Shown one piece after another: positions 8,833 to 16,340 of a stretch of 45,521 nt of DNA. Position numbers and translations under genes: made by a program. Each line of letters opens with the position of its first letter. Within the stretch, counting starts at the first letter, position 1. Location: NCBI GenBank assembly GCA_035695715.1, contig DASRRM010000537.1, positions 1-45,521 of the forward strand, written 5' to 3'. The notes under the pieces are model-generated. The model was not told where the DNA came from, made no database searches, and saw nothing but the letters and a program-made list of their open reading frames with translations. This DNA comes from RYN-428 sp035695715. Its GTDB lineage: Bacteria > Planctomycetota > Phycisphaerae > Tepidisphaerales > Tepidisphaeraceae.

Positions 8833-9978
8833 TCATGGCGATTTATGAAGTGTTCTTGCCGCGGCCGCGGCTCGAGCCGCCCGCTCGGCTTTTGCCGCTT
8901 CGGCGGCTTGCATTTCGCGCATACGCTCGAACGCCGGACCCACATCCTTTCCGATCTTGTTTATTCGGCGCATTTCCGCCTGCGTTTGGTCTGCCCTCTT
9001 TTGCTGCTCGATGGCGTCTCGTGCTTCGGAATGTGCCTGATATCCAAAAAACGTTCCCAACAGGAGGCAACCAATGAAGCCGCCGATCAGCAGCCGGTTA
9101 TCCGGCTGATGTTCCTCGTCGATTTTTCGGACCAGCCTGTCCCACAGCGGAAATTCCGCCAACGAGAGGGCAAGCGCGCCGAAGAAGATCGCAAGGAACC
9201 ACTGCTTGATGTCGTCGCGGGCAAAACCAAAAGCGGTGCATATTGCTGCTATCAGCAGGAAATTCGCAAAAACTGAACCGAGCAAAACGAGCTTAGACAG
9301 CGGCGACTTCAGCACCACCGCGGCGTCGAGAAAATCTTTCAGTGGCGATGAGGAAACGCGCCCCTGCTTCTTCGTCTCAAGAACCCGAATGAAAACGCCC
9401 AGGCCGATCATGAAAAAGGACAACAGCAAGCCGGCCAGCAGCACGCCGACTCTGCCAAGCGTGTGATAGATAACGGATGTAAACTCATCCAGAACGCGTA
9501 GTCCGCCTTCGGCTTCCCACCTTCCCAGATCGTTATATTGATGGATGGTCAACGGTATGATCGCCACGCCGATCAATATCGTGATCCACCATTTTATTTC
9601 CTTTTCATTTCGCGCTGGACCGGCGGCGGGTTTATTGCCCTTGATGCCGCGGATCTTCATGCCCTTACGCGTATCAAATCCGCAGGCGGTGCAGAGGACT
9701 GCTCCGGGGGGAAGCGGAGCGTGACAGGATGGGCAGGGAGCGGGAGGTTGCGTGGCGATCGACGCTCTGGCGGCAGGCCGTGTTGGGGCAAATTCAAACG
9801 GTGAAGGACTTTCGCTGCTGGCCGCGGTTTCGATGGACGACAGATCAAGCGGTGCATCGTCGCTGGACGGAACCCGGAAAATTCCGCCGCATGCGTTGCA
9901 CTTGGCGCGTTTTCCCGCCATGGCGTCGGCGACTTTGAACTGCTTGCCGCAGAATTCGCAACTGAATTCGATGCTCAT
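8833..9978 (-). CDS. Membrane protein with N-terminal zinc ribbons
   Basis: From ATG 9978 the protein has 381 residues. The N-terminus MSIEFSCEFCGKQFKV with CNACGGIFRV (CxxC...CxxC) is the planctomycete FYVE-like zinc ribbon seen before many membrane or kinase domains. A second ribbon, CPSCHAPLPPGAVLCTACGFD, follows near residue 83. The remainder has about five hydrophobic segments (WWITILIGVAIIPLTI, VGVLLAGLLLSFFMIGLGVF, LVLLGSVFANFLLIAAICTAF and others) and ends in an Ala/Glu/Arg-rich helical tail. The ribbons are probably cytoplasmic and structural. No transport motif is visible, and the function is unknown. Confidence 0.65.
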   Translation of the reverse strand: MSIEFSCEFCGKQFKVADAMAGKRAKCNACGGIFRVPSSDDAPLDLSSIETAASSESPSPFEFAPTRPAARASIATQPPAPCPSCHAPLPPGAVLCTACGFDTRKGMKIRGIKGNKPAAGPARNEKEIKWWITILIGVAIIPLTIHQYNDLGRWEAEGGLRVLDEFTSVIYHTLGRVGVLLAGLLLSFFMIGLGVFIRVLETKKQGRVSSSPLKDFLDAAVVLKSPLSKLVLLGSVFANFLLIAAICTAFGFARDDIKQWFLAIFFGALALSLAEFPLWDRLVRKIDEEHQPDNRLLIGGFIGCLLLGTFFGYQAHSEARDAIEQQKRADQTQAEMRRINKIGKDVGPAFERMREMQAAEAAKAERAARAAAAARTLHKSP

Positions 9979-10133
9979 TGAGTTTATTCCACCGGTAACA
10001 TGCACCAGTGCCATACGTTGACGCGCGGCGCGGCGTTCGTCCCTTGCCGCGAAAAGCCCTCGCGGTCGTCGCTCGCCACTGCGTACGGATCCGGTGCCCT
10101 AAAACCTCTTAGCTTTAAGCCCGGATCGGGCCG

Positions 10134-10652
10134 CTACTTCGGCGGCAGTTCCTTCACGGTTTCGGCGGCTTTTTCGAATTCGGCGCGGTGGTCGGCGAGG
10201 GTTCCGCGGAGGCAGGAGCCGATGACCTGGTTGAAGTTGGTTTCGGTCTGGACGATGGTGACGAGGAATGCCATGCGCATGCCGTTGGAGCTGATGCCGG
10301 TGATTTCGTAGCGGATGGCGGGGTTGCCGCCGGATTGCAATTTTTCGCCGGCGTCGGATTGCGGGTCCTTCAGGCGCGAGGTCATCTGATCGCGCACCCT
10401 CTCGGCGTATTCGGCGAGGCTGGCAAACTGGCGCTGGCTTTCGCTGATCACCAGGATCGTGGCGCCCGCCGGTTCATCCACGGCTTCGATTTTAATGACG
10501 GGTTTGGGCGGGGTTTTCTGGGCGTAACCGCCGGGAACTTGAATCTGCACGCGGCCATCCTTGCTGGTAAGGGTCGCTTGGGCGGCGGCAAAACGTGGGG
10601 CGGCGATGAGAAATATCAGGGCGAGGGGGATGGTTGATAAAAAGGGACGCAT
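10134..10652 (-). CDS. Small secreted protein, DcrB/PsbP-like
   Basis: The 172-residue product has a signal peptide (MRPFLSTIPLALIFLIAAPRFAAAQ). The mature part is of alpha/beta type: DGRVQIQVPGGYAQK, ATILVISESQRQFASLAEYAERV, PAIRYEITGISSNGMRMAFLVTIVQTETNFNQVIG and a last helix FEKAAETVKELPPK. This resembles DcrB/PsbP-like domains, which are not enzymes. A GGAGGA box five bases before the ATG supports the start. Its role is unknown. It lies downstream of the GH57 gene on the same strand, but about 240 bases separate them. Confidence 0.6.
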   Translation of the reverse strand: MRPFLSTIPLALIFLIAAPRFAAAQATLTSKDGRVQIQVPGGYAQKTPPKPVIKIEAVDEPAGATILVISESQRQFASLAEYAERVRDQMTSRLKDPQSDAGEKLQSGGNPAIRYEITGISSNGMRMAFLVTIVQTETNFNQVIGSCLRGTLADHRAEFEKAAETVKELPPK

Positions 10653-10891
10653 GGGGTTCCTCCGGTTTGAACGGGTTGAACAAGGCGGATTTCGGCGAAG
10701 GCGGCTGGGTTGGTTCGCGAAGCCGCAAGCGGCACAATCTAGTCAAAAGAATTCGGTATCCATTGTAAAGACGCAGCCCGCGCGGAGAAAACCGTCAGGG
10801 CGCTACCCATCTGCTTTGCCCATAAAAGCTTCGTTCCGCAAACTCGTCTCTCCTCCGCGATCTCCGCGTCGTAGCGGTGGATCAATCCGCC

Positions 10892-12079
10892 TCAAATCTC
10901 CATCGGCGCGCGCAGGCGCGATTGCACATTATCCAGCACGTTCATGAAATTGATGTAGCTGTCGTACGGGCTTTCATAGGGGCTGAAAAACTTGTTGTGG
11001 CGCGAGCCGTTCGACCAATATTTCGTGCACATGTAATAGAAATGGTCGCTGCTGGTGAGTTTTCGCCAGTCGGCTAAGAGCGCCTCGTCGCCGTGATCTT
11101 TCAGCGGGCCTTCGAGTTTGTACAGCTCGTGCAGGGCGTTGGATTGCATGGCGTTGCCCAGCCAGGTGGAAAGATCGCGCTCAGTGTCGGCCCAGGATAT
11201 CATATGCGGGACATCAATTTCCCCGGCTGCCGGATAACGGTCGGCCACCTGGGCCGGCGTGAGAAAATCGTTTTCGCCATGTTCGAGAACGTGGGCGGGC
11301 AGATGGCGGATGAAATCGAAGATGCCGGTGTCGGCCCAGTGATGTTCGCCAAGAGTTTCGTAGTCGAGGAAAAGGTTGCAGATGTCGCCGTGCCCGTTGA
11401 TCTGGCTGATCCAGCGGGCGAATTTTTCCGCCGTCAAGGGCCACTGCGCCCACTGGCGATTGGAAAACCGCAGCGAGATGTCATCGCTCAAGCGGTAATT
11501 CTTCAGCAGGACTTTGATATTGGCGTGCGGCGGGCGGTAAACGAAGTTGGGGCTGCACGAACCGAGGATTTGGTCGGCGCCTTCGGTGAGAATCGCATCA
11601 TAGCCCATGTGGGCAATGAAGTGGGCGAGATCGTTGTTATAGATTAATTCGGTGTTGCGAAAGACGCGAGGCTGCTGGCCGAACAACTGCCGGGTCAGCG
11701 CCCGGTGTTTCTCCACCTGGGCGCGAAATTCCTCGCGGGAATAGAGGAATGAGAGGGAGTGATAGTAGGTTTCATCGAGAAAATCGACCGAGCCGGTGGC
11801 GGCCAGGGCCTGGAACCCTTCGATGACTTCCGGCGCGTAAAGCTGGAATTGCTCGAGAGCGACGCCCGTGATGGAAATGGAAAAGCGGAATTGGCCCTGA
11901 TGGGCGTTGACGGTTTCGAGAAGGACTTTGTTGGCGGGAAGGTAACATTTCTGGGCGACTTTGCGTAATACCTCGGCGTTTTTGTAATCGTCGAAGTAGT
12001 GACGATCGGTATCAAACACGCTGTATCGCCGCAGCCGGAAGGGCTGATGAATTTGGAAGTAAAAAACAACCGATGCCAT
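10892..12079 (-). CDS. Glycoside hydrolase family 57 (alpha-amylase/glucanotransferase type)
   Basis: The 395-residue protein starts at ATG 12079, after a GAAGGGCG box. It shows the GH57 conserved regions: IHQP at residues 10-13; RNTE near 141-144, with Glu144 as the expected nucleophile; and FLDYETLGEHH, with Asp239 as the expected acid/base. It lacks a signal peptide, so it acts in the cytoplasm, probably on glycogen or malto-oligosaccharides. The short length (about 400 residues) fits the single-barrel GH57 subgroup without the C-terminal branching-enzyme extension. Substrate specificity cannot be read from the sequence. In the same orientation the response regulator lies upstream, about 315 bases away. 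Confidence 0.88.
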   Translation of the reverse strand: MASVVFYFQIHQPFRLRRYSVFDTDRHYFDDYKNAEVLRKVAQKCYLPANKVLLETVNAHQGQFRFSISITGVALEQFQLYAPEVIEGFQALAATGSVDFLDETYYHSLSFLYSREEFRAQVEKHRALTRQLFGQQPRVFRNTELIYNNDLAHFIAHMGYDAILTEGADQILGSCSPNFVYRPPHANIKVLLKNYRLSDDISLRFSNRQWAQWPLTAEKFARWISQINGHGDICNLFLDYETLGEHHWADTGIFDFIRHLPAHVLEHGENDFLTPAQVADRYPAAGEIDVPHMISWADTERDLSTWLGNAMQSNALHELYKLEGPLKDHGDEALLADWRKLTSSDHFYYMCTKYWSNGSRHNKFFSPYESPYDSYINFMNVLDNVQSRLRAPMEI

Positions 12080-12094
12080 GGCGCCCTTCAGCAA

Positions 12095-12395
12095 TCAAAA
12101 CGTCCGGGACATTCTAGCGGTGGAACGTGAACGGGGAAGGGGCGGGGTGAAATGACGAATGACGAATGACGAACGGGGAATGGGAACGAGGAACGACTAA
12201 TGCATTGTCACTGCTGACTTTTAAGAAGGAGCCGCGCACCGAGGGCACTCCCGGACAAGCGGGGTTTGGGCAAATCCGCTTACTTCGGGAGTACCCTCCG
12301 TGCGCGGCTCGTTGCCCCCCTTTCGTACCACGACCCGGCGGTACAATCAGATGCGACGAAGCACCAGGAACTGGGAACGGCGAATGCAAGATTCC
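12095..12395. other. Intergenic region with micro-repeats and an inverted repeat
   Basis: The region between the GH57 and response-regulator genes has a short tandem ATGACGA run (12152-12173) and GGGAACGAGGAACGA words. It also contains the long inverted repeat at 12229-12310. No reading frame here carries a protein signature. Confidence 0.5.
12229..12310. repeat. 25-bp inverted repeat (GAGCCGCGCAC family)
   Basis: The left arm at 12229-12253 begins GAGCCGCGCACCGAGGG and the right arm at 12286-12310 ends CCTCCGTGCGCGGCTC. Twenty-three of 25 positions pair, around a 32-base centre. It lies downstream of the response-regulator gene on the minus strand and could act as a transcription stop or be a mobile REP-like element. 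Confidence 0.75.
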
Positions 12396-12839
12396 TTAGT
12401 TGTTGGAGGGTTGGACCCGGTTTTCCGTGGCGGCGGGAGGGGGAAGCTCGCCGCTAAGTTGCAGGTCGACCAAGCCAAGCAACTGGTGGGGATCAATTGG
12501 CTTAATCAGCAACGGAGGCAGCTCGGGCGTGGGCAGCGCGTGAATTTTGTGCTGTATCTTACTAAGCGCCATTCCGGAAAGCAGGATGACAGGTAAAGCC
12601 CGGCGATGTTCCTGCAAATAAGTCAGCACTTCAAACCCATCCGAGCCGGGCATGTTCAGGTCAAGCAGCACCAAATCGCAGGCGTTGTTCTTGACGTGGA
12701 CAATTGCGCCGTCGCCGTCACTGGCTTCGTCGACGACGAAGCCATTGTCGCGCAGGAAGTGCGCCAGCGCCCGGCGTTCGGACGAAGAGTCGTCGCAAAG
12801 CAGAAGTCTTGGCCGCGAAGAGTCGGATTCGTTATCCAT
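12396..12839 (-). CDS. Stand-alone response regulator receiver domain (CheY-like)
   Basis: From ATG 12839 the protein has 147 residues and consists of a single receiver domain. The acidic pair is D16-D17 (LLLCDDSSSERRA) and the phosphoacceptor is D60 in LVLLDLNMPGSDGF. The switch Ser is in VILLSGM, and the conserved Lys is in LLIKPIDP. No output domain follows; the C-terminus is a short Pro-rich tail. An upstream ATG at 12905 would add 22 residues that precede the usual domain start. It is probably a diffusible phosphorelay component. No histidine kinase is present in the window. Confidence 0.88.
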   Translation of the reverse strand: MDNESDSSRPRLLLCDDSSSERRALAHFLRDNGFVVDEASDGDGAIVHVKNNACDLVLLDLNMPGSDGFEVLTYLQEHRRALPVILLSGMALSKIQHKIHALPTPELPPLLIKPIDPHQLLGLVDLQLSGELPPPAATENRVQPSNN

Positions 12840-13025
12840 ATCATTTGACTCCGACGTAATTGTCTGGCATTGCGTTAAAATAGGCAACGGTAAAATTGAT
12901 GACAACTGTAGATTTTAACGAGGCTTGCCATCGGGGGCGGAGCACTGCGATATTCCCTGAACAGCGGAACTGAAAAGACCTCTTGTTCCGCCGGCAAATC
13001 AGAGGCGACTTCAGCAACGATGTTG

Positions 13026-13053
13026 TTGTTGACATGGCAGGCGGAAGATTTAG
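13026..13053 (+). promoter_or_regulatory. Sigma-70-type promoter for the SAM-riboswitch transcript
   Basis: A perfect TTGACA at 13026-13031 is followed after 16 bases by TAGAAT at 13048-13053, one mismatch from TATAAT. Transcription would begin near 13060, about 20 bases before the riboswitch aptamer. The position relative to the aptamer makes this the best promoter candidate in the window. Confidence 0.6.
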
Positions 13054-13080
13054 AATGTGTGGCTCACAACTGAATAGTCA

Positions 13081-13227
13081 CGTTCTTATCCAGAGTGGCT
13101 GAGGGCTGGGCCCTGCGACGCCACAGCAACCGGCGCCTTTCCGAAATTTTTCGAGAAAGCGTTTGGTGCTAACTCCCGCTTGTTCGTTGCGCAATTGTCC
13201 GCAACGGCCAGGAACGATAAGAAGACG
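13081..13227 (+). ncRNA. SAM riboswitch (S-box, SAM-I clan)
   Basis: The leader shows the S-box core: TTCTTATC at 13083-13090, GAGTGGCTGAGGGCTGGGCCC, GCAACCGGCGCC and TTGGTGCTAACTCCCGC in the standard order. The first strand of P1 (TTCTTATC) pairs with GATAAGAA at 13216-13223 and closes the aptamer. P1 to the end of the aptamer spans about 140 bases, slightly longer than typical because of the P4 arm. The intrinsic terminator at 13244-13279 follows at once, so binding of S-adenosylmethionine should stop transcription of the downstream genes. This places the threonine-synthase-like gene, and probably the genes after it, under methionine/SAM control. Confidence 0.9.
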
Positions 13228-13243
13228 CTTAAAGCCTGCCTGC

Positions 13244-13279
13244 AAAAGCCTCTTCTCATCGAAGAGGCTTTTTGTTTTT
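13244..13279 (+). terminator. Intrinsic terminator of the SAM riboswitch, with antiterminator pairing
   Basis: AAAAGCCTCTTC (13244-13255) and GAAGAGGCTTTT (13261-13272) form a perfect 12-bp stem with the loop TCATC, followed by a T-rich run to 13279. The 3' strand of P1 (GATAAGAAG, 13216-13224) can instead pair with CTTCTCATC (13252-13260) at eight of nine positions, which would break the terminator. This is the classic arrangement: without SAM the antiterminator forms, and with SAM the aptamer keeps P1 and the terminator forms. Confidence 0.88.
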
Positions 13280-13284
13280 AACGA

Positions 13285-13363
13285 CAGTGGCATGGGCATT
13301 CTGTCCATGCTCCAATTGCAGGCAAACATAATGTGCAGCACGGGCAAGATGCCCGTGCCACTG
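13285..13363. repeat. Palindromic repeat pair between riboswitch terminator and start codon
   Basis: The left arm starts CAGTGGCATGGGCATT at 13285 and the right arm ends GATGCCCGTGCCACTG at 13363. They pair at 22 of 27 positions, and most mismatches are G-U compatible. The right arm contains the smaller perfect palindrome CACGGGCA-AGA-TGCCCGTG. The same word recurs at 31038-31056. The element lies in the untranslated leader, 15 bases before the start codon. Confidence 0.7.
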
Positions 13364-13378
13364 GATGGAGAACACAAC

Positions 13379-14656
13379 ATGAGTTACGTCCTGGGCTTGA
13401 AATGCAAAGAGTGCGGGCATCGCATTGCGGTTTCGCCGGAGCATGTGTGCGTGCAATGCTTTGGGCCGTACGAAGTGGAATATGACTACGGCGCGATGAA
13501 GGGAAAAGTGACGCGCGCCTCGATCGAGGCGGGTCCGAAAAGCCTTTGGCGATATAAGGATTTGCTGCCGGTGAATACGCCGGTGAGCGGTTTTCATTCC
13601 GGCTTCACGCCGCTGAAGCGGGCCGATCGGCTGGCAAAAGAACTGGGATGCAAAGAGCTCTGGATCAAGGATGATTCGTGCAACTATCCGACGTATTCTT
13701 ACAAAGAGCGCGTGGTTTCAGTGGCGATCAGCAAGGCCGTCGAGTTCGGCTTCGACACCGTCGGCTGCGCCAGCACGGGAAATCTCGCCAACAGCGTTGC
13801 CGCCCATGCCGCACAGGCGGGCCTCCGCTGCTTCGTGATGATTCCGCACGATTTGGAACAGGGAAAGGTGCTCGGCTCATTAGTGTTCGGCCCCAACATG
13901 GTGCGCATTCGCGGCAACTATGACGATGTCAATCGCCTTTGCACCGAAATCGCCGACAAGTACGGCTGGGCCATCGTCAACGTCAACCTTCGCCCCTATT
14001 ACACCGAAGGCGCAAAGACTTATGGCTTTGAAATCGCCGAGCAGCTCGGCTGGCGCTTGCCGCAACATACGATTGTGCCGACAGCCGGTGGAACCATCCT
14101 GCCGAAGATTGGCAAGGCATATCACGAGCTCATCGAGCTTGGCCTGGTGAAGGATACCGGCGCAAAAATCTATTCCGCGCAGGCGGCAGGCTGCAATCCG
14201 GTGGTGACCGCGATTCACAAGGGCACCGACATGATCGAGCCGCAAAAGCCCAACACGATTGCCAAGAGCATCGCCATCGGCAATCCCGCCGACGGCTATT
14301 ATGCCGCAAGAGTTGTCACCGAATCGGGCGGCTGGGGCGAAAGCGCAACCGATCGCGAGATCATCGACGCGATCAAACTGCTCGCCCGCACCGAAGGCAT
14401 CTGGACCGAGCCGGCCGGCGGCACCACGTTGGCGGCGACGATTAAACTGATCGCATCGGGCCGGATTCCCAAGGATGAATCGATCGTAGTAAGCATCACT
14501 GGCAACGGTCTCAAGACGCAGGAAGTGGTGGTGAACGATCTGCCGTACCCGGTGGTGATTGAGCCGAAGCTGGCGGAGTTTGACAAGCTTCTGGAAAGCC
14601 CGCGTGAGCCGTCGGCGGCGGAGCGGGCGGCGGGGAAGGTTGCGGTGGGAGCTTAG
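13379..14656 (+). CDS. thrC: Threonine synthase-like PLP enzyme under SAM riboswitch control
   Basis: The 425-residue product begins MSYVLGLKCKECGH. It has an N-terminal zinc ribbon (C9, C12, C24, C27, with CVQCFGPYEV) and then a fold-type II PLP domain. The Schiff-base lysine is K109 in PTYSYKERVVS, and the glycine-rich phosphate site is near VPTAGGTILPKIG. This matches the threonine synthase class that carries a CFGPLEV ribbon. The family converts O-phosphohomoserine to threonine. Here, control by a SAM riboswitch and the ThiS/MoaD and NIL genes downstream make a role in homocysteine formation possible. That is inference; the sequence alone does not separate the two reactions. ATG 13379 was chosen because the ribbon begins eight residues later and a GGAG box lies upstream. 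Confidence 0.85.
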   Translation: MSYVLGLKCKECGHRIAVSPEHVCVQCFGPYEVEYDYGAMKGKVTRASIEAGPKSLWRYKDLLPVNTPVSGFHSGFTPLKRADRLAKELGCKELWIKDDSCNYPTYSYKERVVSVAISKAVEFGFDTVGCASTGNLANSVAAHAAQAGLRCFVMIPHDLEQGKVLGSLVFGPNMVRIRGNYDDVNRLCTEIADKYGWAIVNVNLRPYYTEGAKTYGFEIAEQLGWRLPQHTIVPTAGGTILPKIGKAYHELIELGLVKDTGAKIYSAQAAGCNPVVTAIHKGTDMIEPQKPNTIAKSIAIGNPADGYYAARVVTESGGWGESATDREIIDAIKLLARTEGIWTEPAGGTTLAATIKLIASGRIPKDESIVVSITGNGLKTQEVVVNDLPYPVVIEPKLAEFDKLLESPREPSAAERAAGKVAVGA

Positions 14657-14683
14657 TTTTGTTCGAGGGTCTATGGTGATTTT

Positions 14684-14965
14684 ATGGAAACCAAAACGCC
14701 TGACTACGGCAAGCTCCTGATACTGACGCGCGCCATCCAACCTGAACGGGGCGATTGGTCTGTCGAGACCGCCAACAGTTTCCTCACCATGAGAGTCGCC
14801 CCCGTCGATTGTGACCGGATGCATGCTCTGGCGCGGTTGGCCCAAGCTGGCAAGCTTTCGCCAGTTGAAGAAATCGAGATCGAGAACTATCGCCAGGTGA
14901 CGGGTGTCTTGACCCTGTTACATGCGAAGGCGCTGGTTTCGCTGGCCGCCGCGAAACCCGGATAA
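14684..14965 (+). CDS. Small planctomycete protein of unknown function
   Basis: This 93-residue protein contains the pattern DRMHALARLAQAGKLSPVEEIEIENY followed by a helix ending LHAKALVSLA. In this phylum many short proteins share the scheme xxRMxxLxxKxRxGxLxxxExxExxxY...LxxKAR, often as multiple paralogs beside HNH or other nuclease genes. The function is unknown. Here it starts 27 bases after the threonine-synthase-like gene and is probably in the same transcript. No nuclease gene follows. Confidence 0.6.
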   Translation: METKTPDYGKLLILTRAIQPERGDWSVETANSFLTMRVAPVDCDRMHALARLAQAGKLSPVEEIEIENYRQVTGVLTLLHAKALVSLAAAKPG

Positions 14966-15040
14966 TTATCGCGGTCGAATCTGCGCCCGTCGCGCCAGGG
15001 CTCGAAAAAGCGGGAGAGAAGCGAAAAGCAGAGGGAGTGT

Positions 15041-15508
15041 ATGCAACATTGGCTCACCACGCATTGGCCGAATTTAAGGCTTCGCCCGCATCAACCAGCA
15101 ATCTATGTACAAGCCGGCAACGTCAGTAAGTATACGATGAAGCCAGGAGACCAGGTCCTGATCTACGAGTTCAAGAATGGCCCCACAGTAATCGACCCCG
15201 TGACTGGGAATCGACTGTTCCGCGCCCCTGGTGCCGAAGCGATTATCGCTGCAATTGAGATTGTCGGGCCCCTCGCACAGCGCCTTGCGTCGGCGGCATT
15301 GGAAAGCTACGTCGGCAGGCCATCGATTAATTGGAAATGGCAAGCGATGACAAAGCTTGTCGCCACGGGTAAAGTTCCCCGCGTCGATGTGAATAAGGTC
15401 CTTGGCTACGCGACGAAGTACAATTTTCACGGATTTGGACCCAATGCCTGCGGATTCCAGGTGATTGCGCAGCCGAAGTTCGCGGCGTTGCGTGCCCGCT
15501 TGCACTAA
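15041..15508 (+). CDS. EVE/PUA-like domain protein
   Basis: The 155-residue product has a GAGGGAG box before its ATG. The segment AIYVQAGNVSKYTMKPGDQVLIYEFKNG, followed by AIIAAIEIVGPLAQRL, has the beta-barrel pattern of EVE/PUA-like domains, which often bind modified bases in RNA or DNA. The C-terminal half (YATKYNFHGFGPNACGFQVI) is unusual and not recognised. It lies between the small protein and the sulfur-carrier gene on the same strand with short gaps. Whether it belongs to the sulfur pathway is unknown. Confidence 0.5.
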   Translation: MQHWLTTHWPNLRLRPHQPAIYVQAGNVSKYTMKPGDQVLIYEFKNGPTVIDPVTGNRLFRAPGAEAIIAAIEIVGPLAQRLASAALESYVGRPSINWKWQAMTKLVATGKVPRVDVNKVLGYATKYNFHGFGPNACGFQVIAQPKFAALRARLH

Positions 15509-15544
15509 TAATTTGTGTCGATAAGAAAGGTTTGGCCCCTCAAA

Positions 15545-15820
15545 ATGAGCATAAAAGTTCGCATTCCCTCCCCTCTCCGCAGTTACACCAACGGCGCCGA
15601 CATTGTCGAAGCCCAGGGCGCCAACATCGGCGAGGCGCTCAACAGCCTCAAGGCCAGCGCCGCCGGCATCGAGACCCGCCTGTTCAAAGGTCCGGCCCAG
15701 CTCAATCGGTTCGTCAACGTCTACCTGAACGACGAGGACATCCGCTTCCTGAAGAACCTGGAAACGCCCATCAAAGATGGAGATGAGATCAGCATTGTCC
15801 CGGCGATCGCGGGGGGATGA
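15545..15820 (+). CDS. MoaD/ThiS-family sulfur carrier protein
   Basis: The 91-residue product begins MSIKVRIPSPLRSYTNG. It has the beta-grasp pattern of ubiquitin-like sulfur carriers and ends in SIVPAIAGG. The C-terminal Gly-Gly is where an E1-like enzyme would adenylate the protein and sulfur would be loaded as a thiocarboxylate. Such carriers serve thiamin, molybdopterin, cysteine (CysO) or homocysteine synthesis. No molybdopterin or thiamin gene is nearby, whereas a SAM-regulated threonine-synthase-like gene and a NIL gene are, which favours homocysteine. ATG 15545 is preferred over GTG/ATG codons 30 bases earlier because the beta-strand begins there. Confidence 0.88.
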   Translation: MSIKVRIPSPLRSYTNGADIVEAQGANIGEALNSLKASAAGIETRLFKGPAQLNRFVNVYLNDEDIRFLKNLETPIKDGDEISIVPAIAGG

Positions 15821-15849
15821 TGAATAAGAAGTTGTGAAACGGGTATTGC

Positions 15850-15967
15850 GCAAAGACGCCGGTGTCTGAGGTACTCCGAAGACCCGGATCGATTTTGCGG
15901 AAAGGACCCGGATCGATCGCGCGAAGAATCCGGGTCTTCGGAGTACCTCAGACACCGGCGTCTTTGC
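15850..15967. repeat. Perfect 40-bp inverted repeat between sulfur-carrier and NIL genes
   Basis: The arms at 15850-15889 and 15928-15967 are exact reverse complements over 40 bases, around a 38-base loop. The loop itself repeats the GACCCGGATCGAT word of the left arm, so a partial internal duplication has occurred. The same family, with a 35-bp perfect stem and a 12-base loop, occurs at 42949-43030. In a transcript it would form a very strong hairpin between two genes thought to work together. Confidence 0.9.
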
Positions 15968-16051
15968 AAAACAGTGCACAGTTCCGACTGAACTTGCGCA
16001 ATTCGTGCGGTGTCCACCCCGCGGACAATCGCGTTTGAGACGGAGACATCC

Positions 16052-16309
16052 ATGCCAACTCCCTACAGTAAGCGCTGCTGGTTTACCTTCCCCACCCGCT
16101 CGCAGGTCGAGCAGCCGATCATCTGGCTCATGAGCCGCAAGTTCCCCGATGTTAGCTTCGATATCCGCCAGGCCAGCGTGCAGCATGAAATCGGGATCAT
16201 GGCGGTTTTGCTGACCGGCGCTGAGGCGGACGTGAAAGGGGCGATCGAGTTTTTGCGCAGCAAAGGCGTGACGGTCGAGCCTATCGAGAAGAGTGTGGTG
16301 GAGGGATAG
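16052..16309 (+). CDS. NIL domain-containing protein
   Basis: The 85-residue product is almost wholly a NIL domain: CWFTFPTRSQVEQPIIWLMSRKFPDVSFDIRQASVQHEIGIMAVLLTG, then ADVKGAIEFLRSKGVTVEPIE. NIL domains are ACT-like and occur at the C-terminus of methionine ABC transporter ATPases, where they bind methionine. They also occur as stand-alone proteins in homocysteine-synthesis clusters of anaerobes and other bacteria. Here it could sense methionine or assist the sulfur-transfer step. It lies 231 bases downstream of the sulfur carrier, beyond the 40-bp hairpin, and 31 bases before the DUF4058 gene. Confidence 0.85.
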   Translation: MPTPYSKRCWFTFPTRSQVEQPIIWLMSRKFPDVSFDIRQASVQHEIGIMAVLLTGAEADVKGAIEFLRSKGVTVEPIEKSVVEG

Positions 16310-16340
16310 AATCGTTCAGCCGCGAGATGTGGAGTTGAAC

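Noticed and set aside
7794..8945. 383-codon minus-strand frame
   Set aside because: It overlaps two well-supported plus-strand genes in antisense and has a basic, His/Arg-rich composition without motif.
13880..14845. 321-codon minus-strand frame
   Set aside because: It is the antisense of the threonine-synthase-like gene.
15074..16186. 370-codon minus-strand frame
   Set aside because: It spans three short plus-strand genes with clear family signatures and the 40-bp hairpin; no motif of its own.
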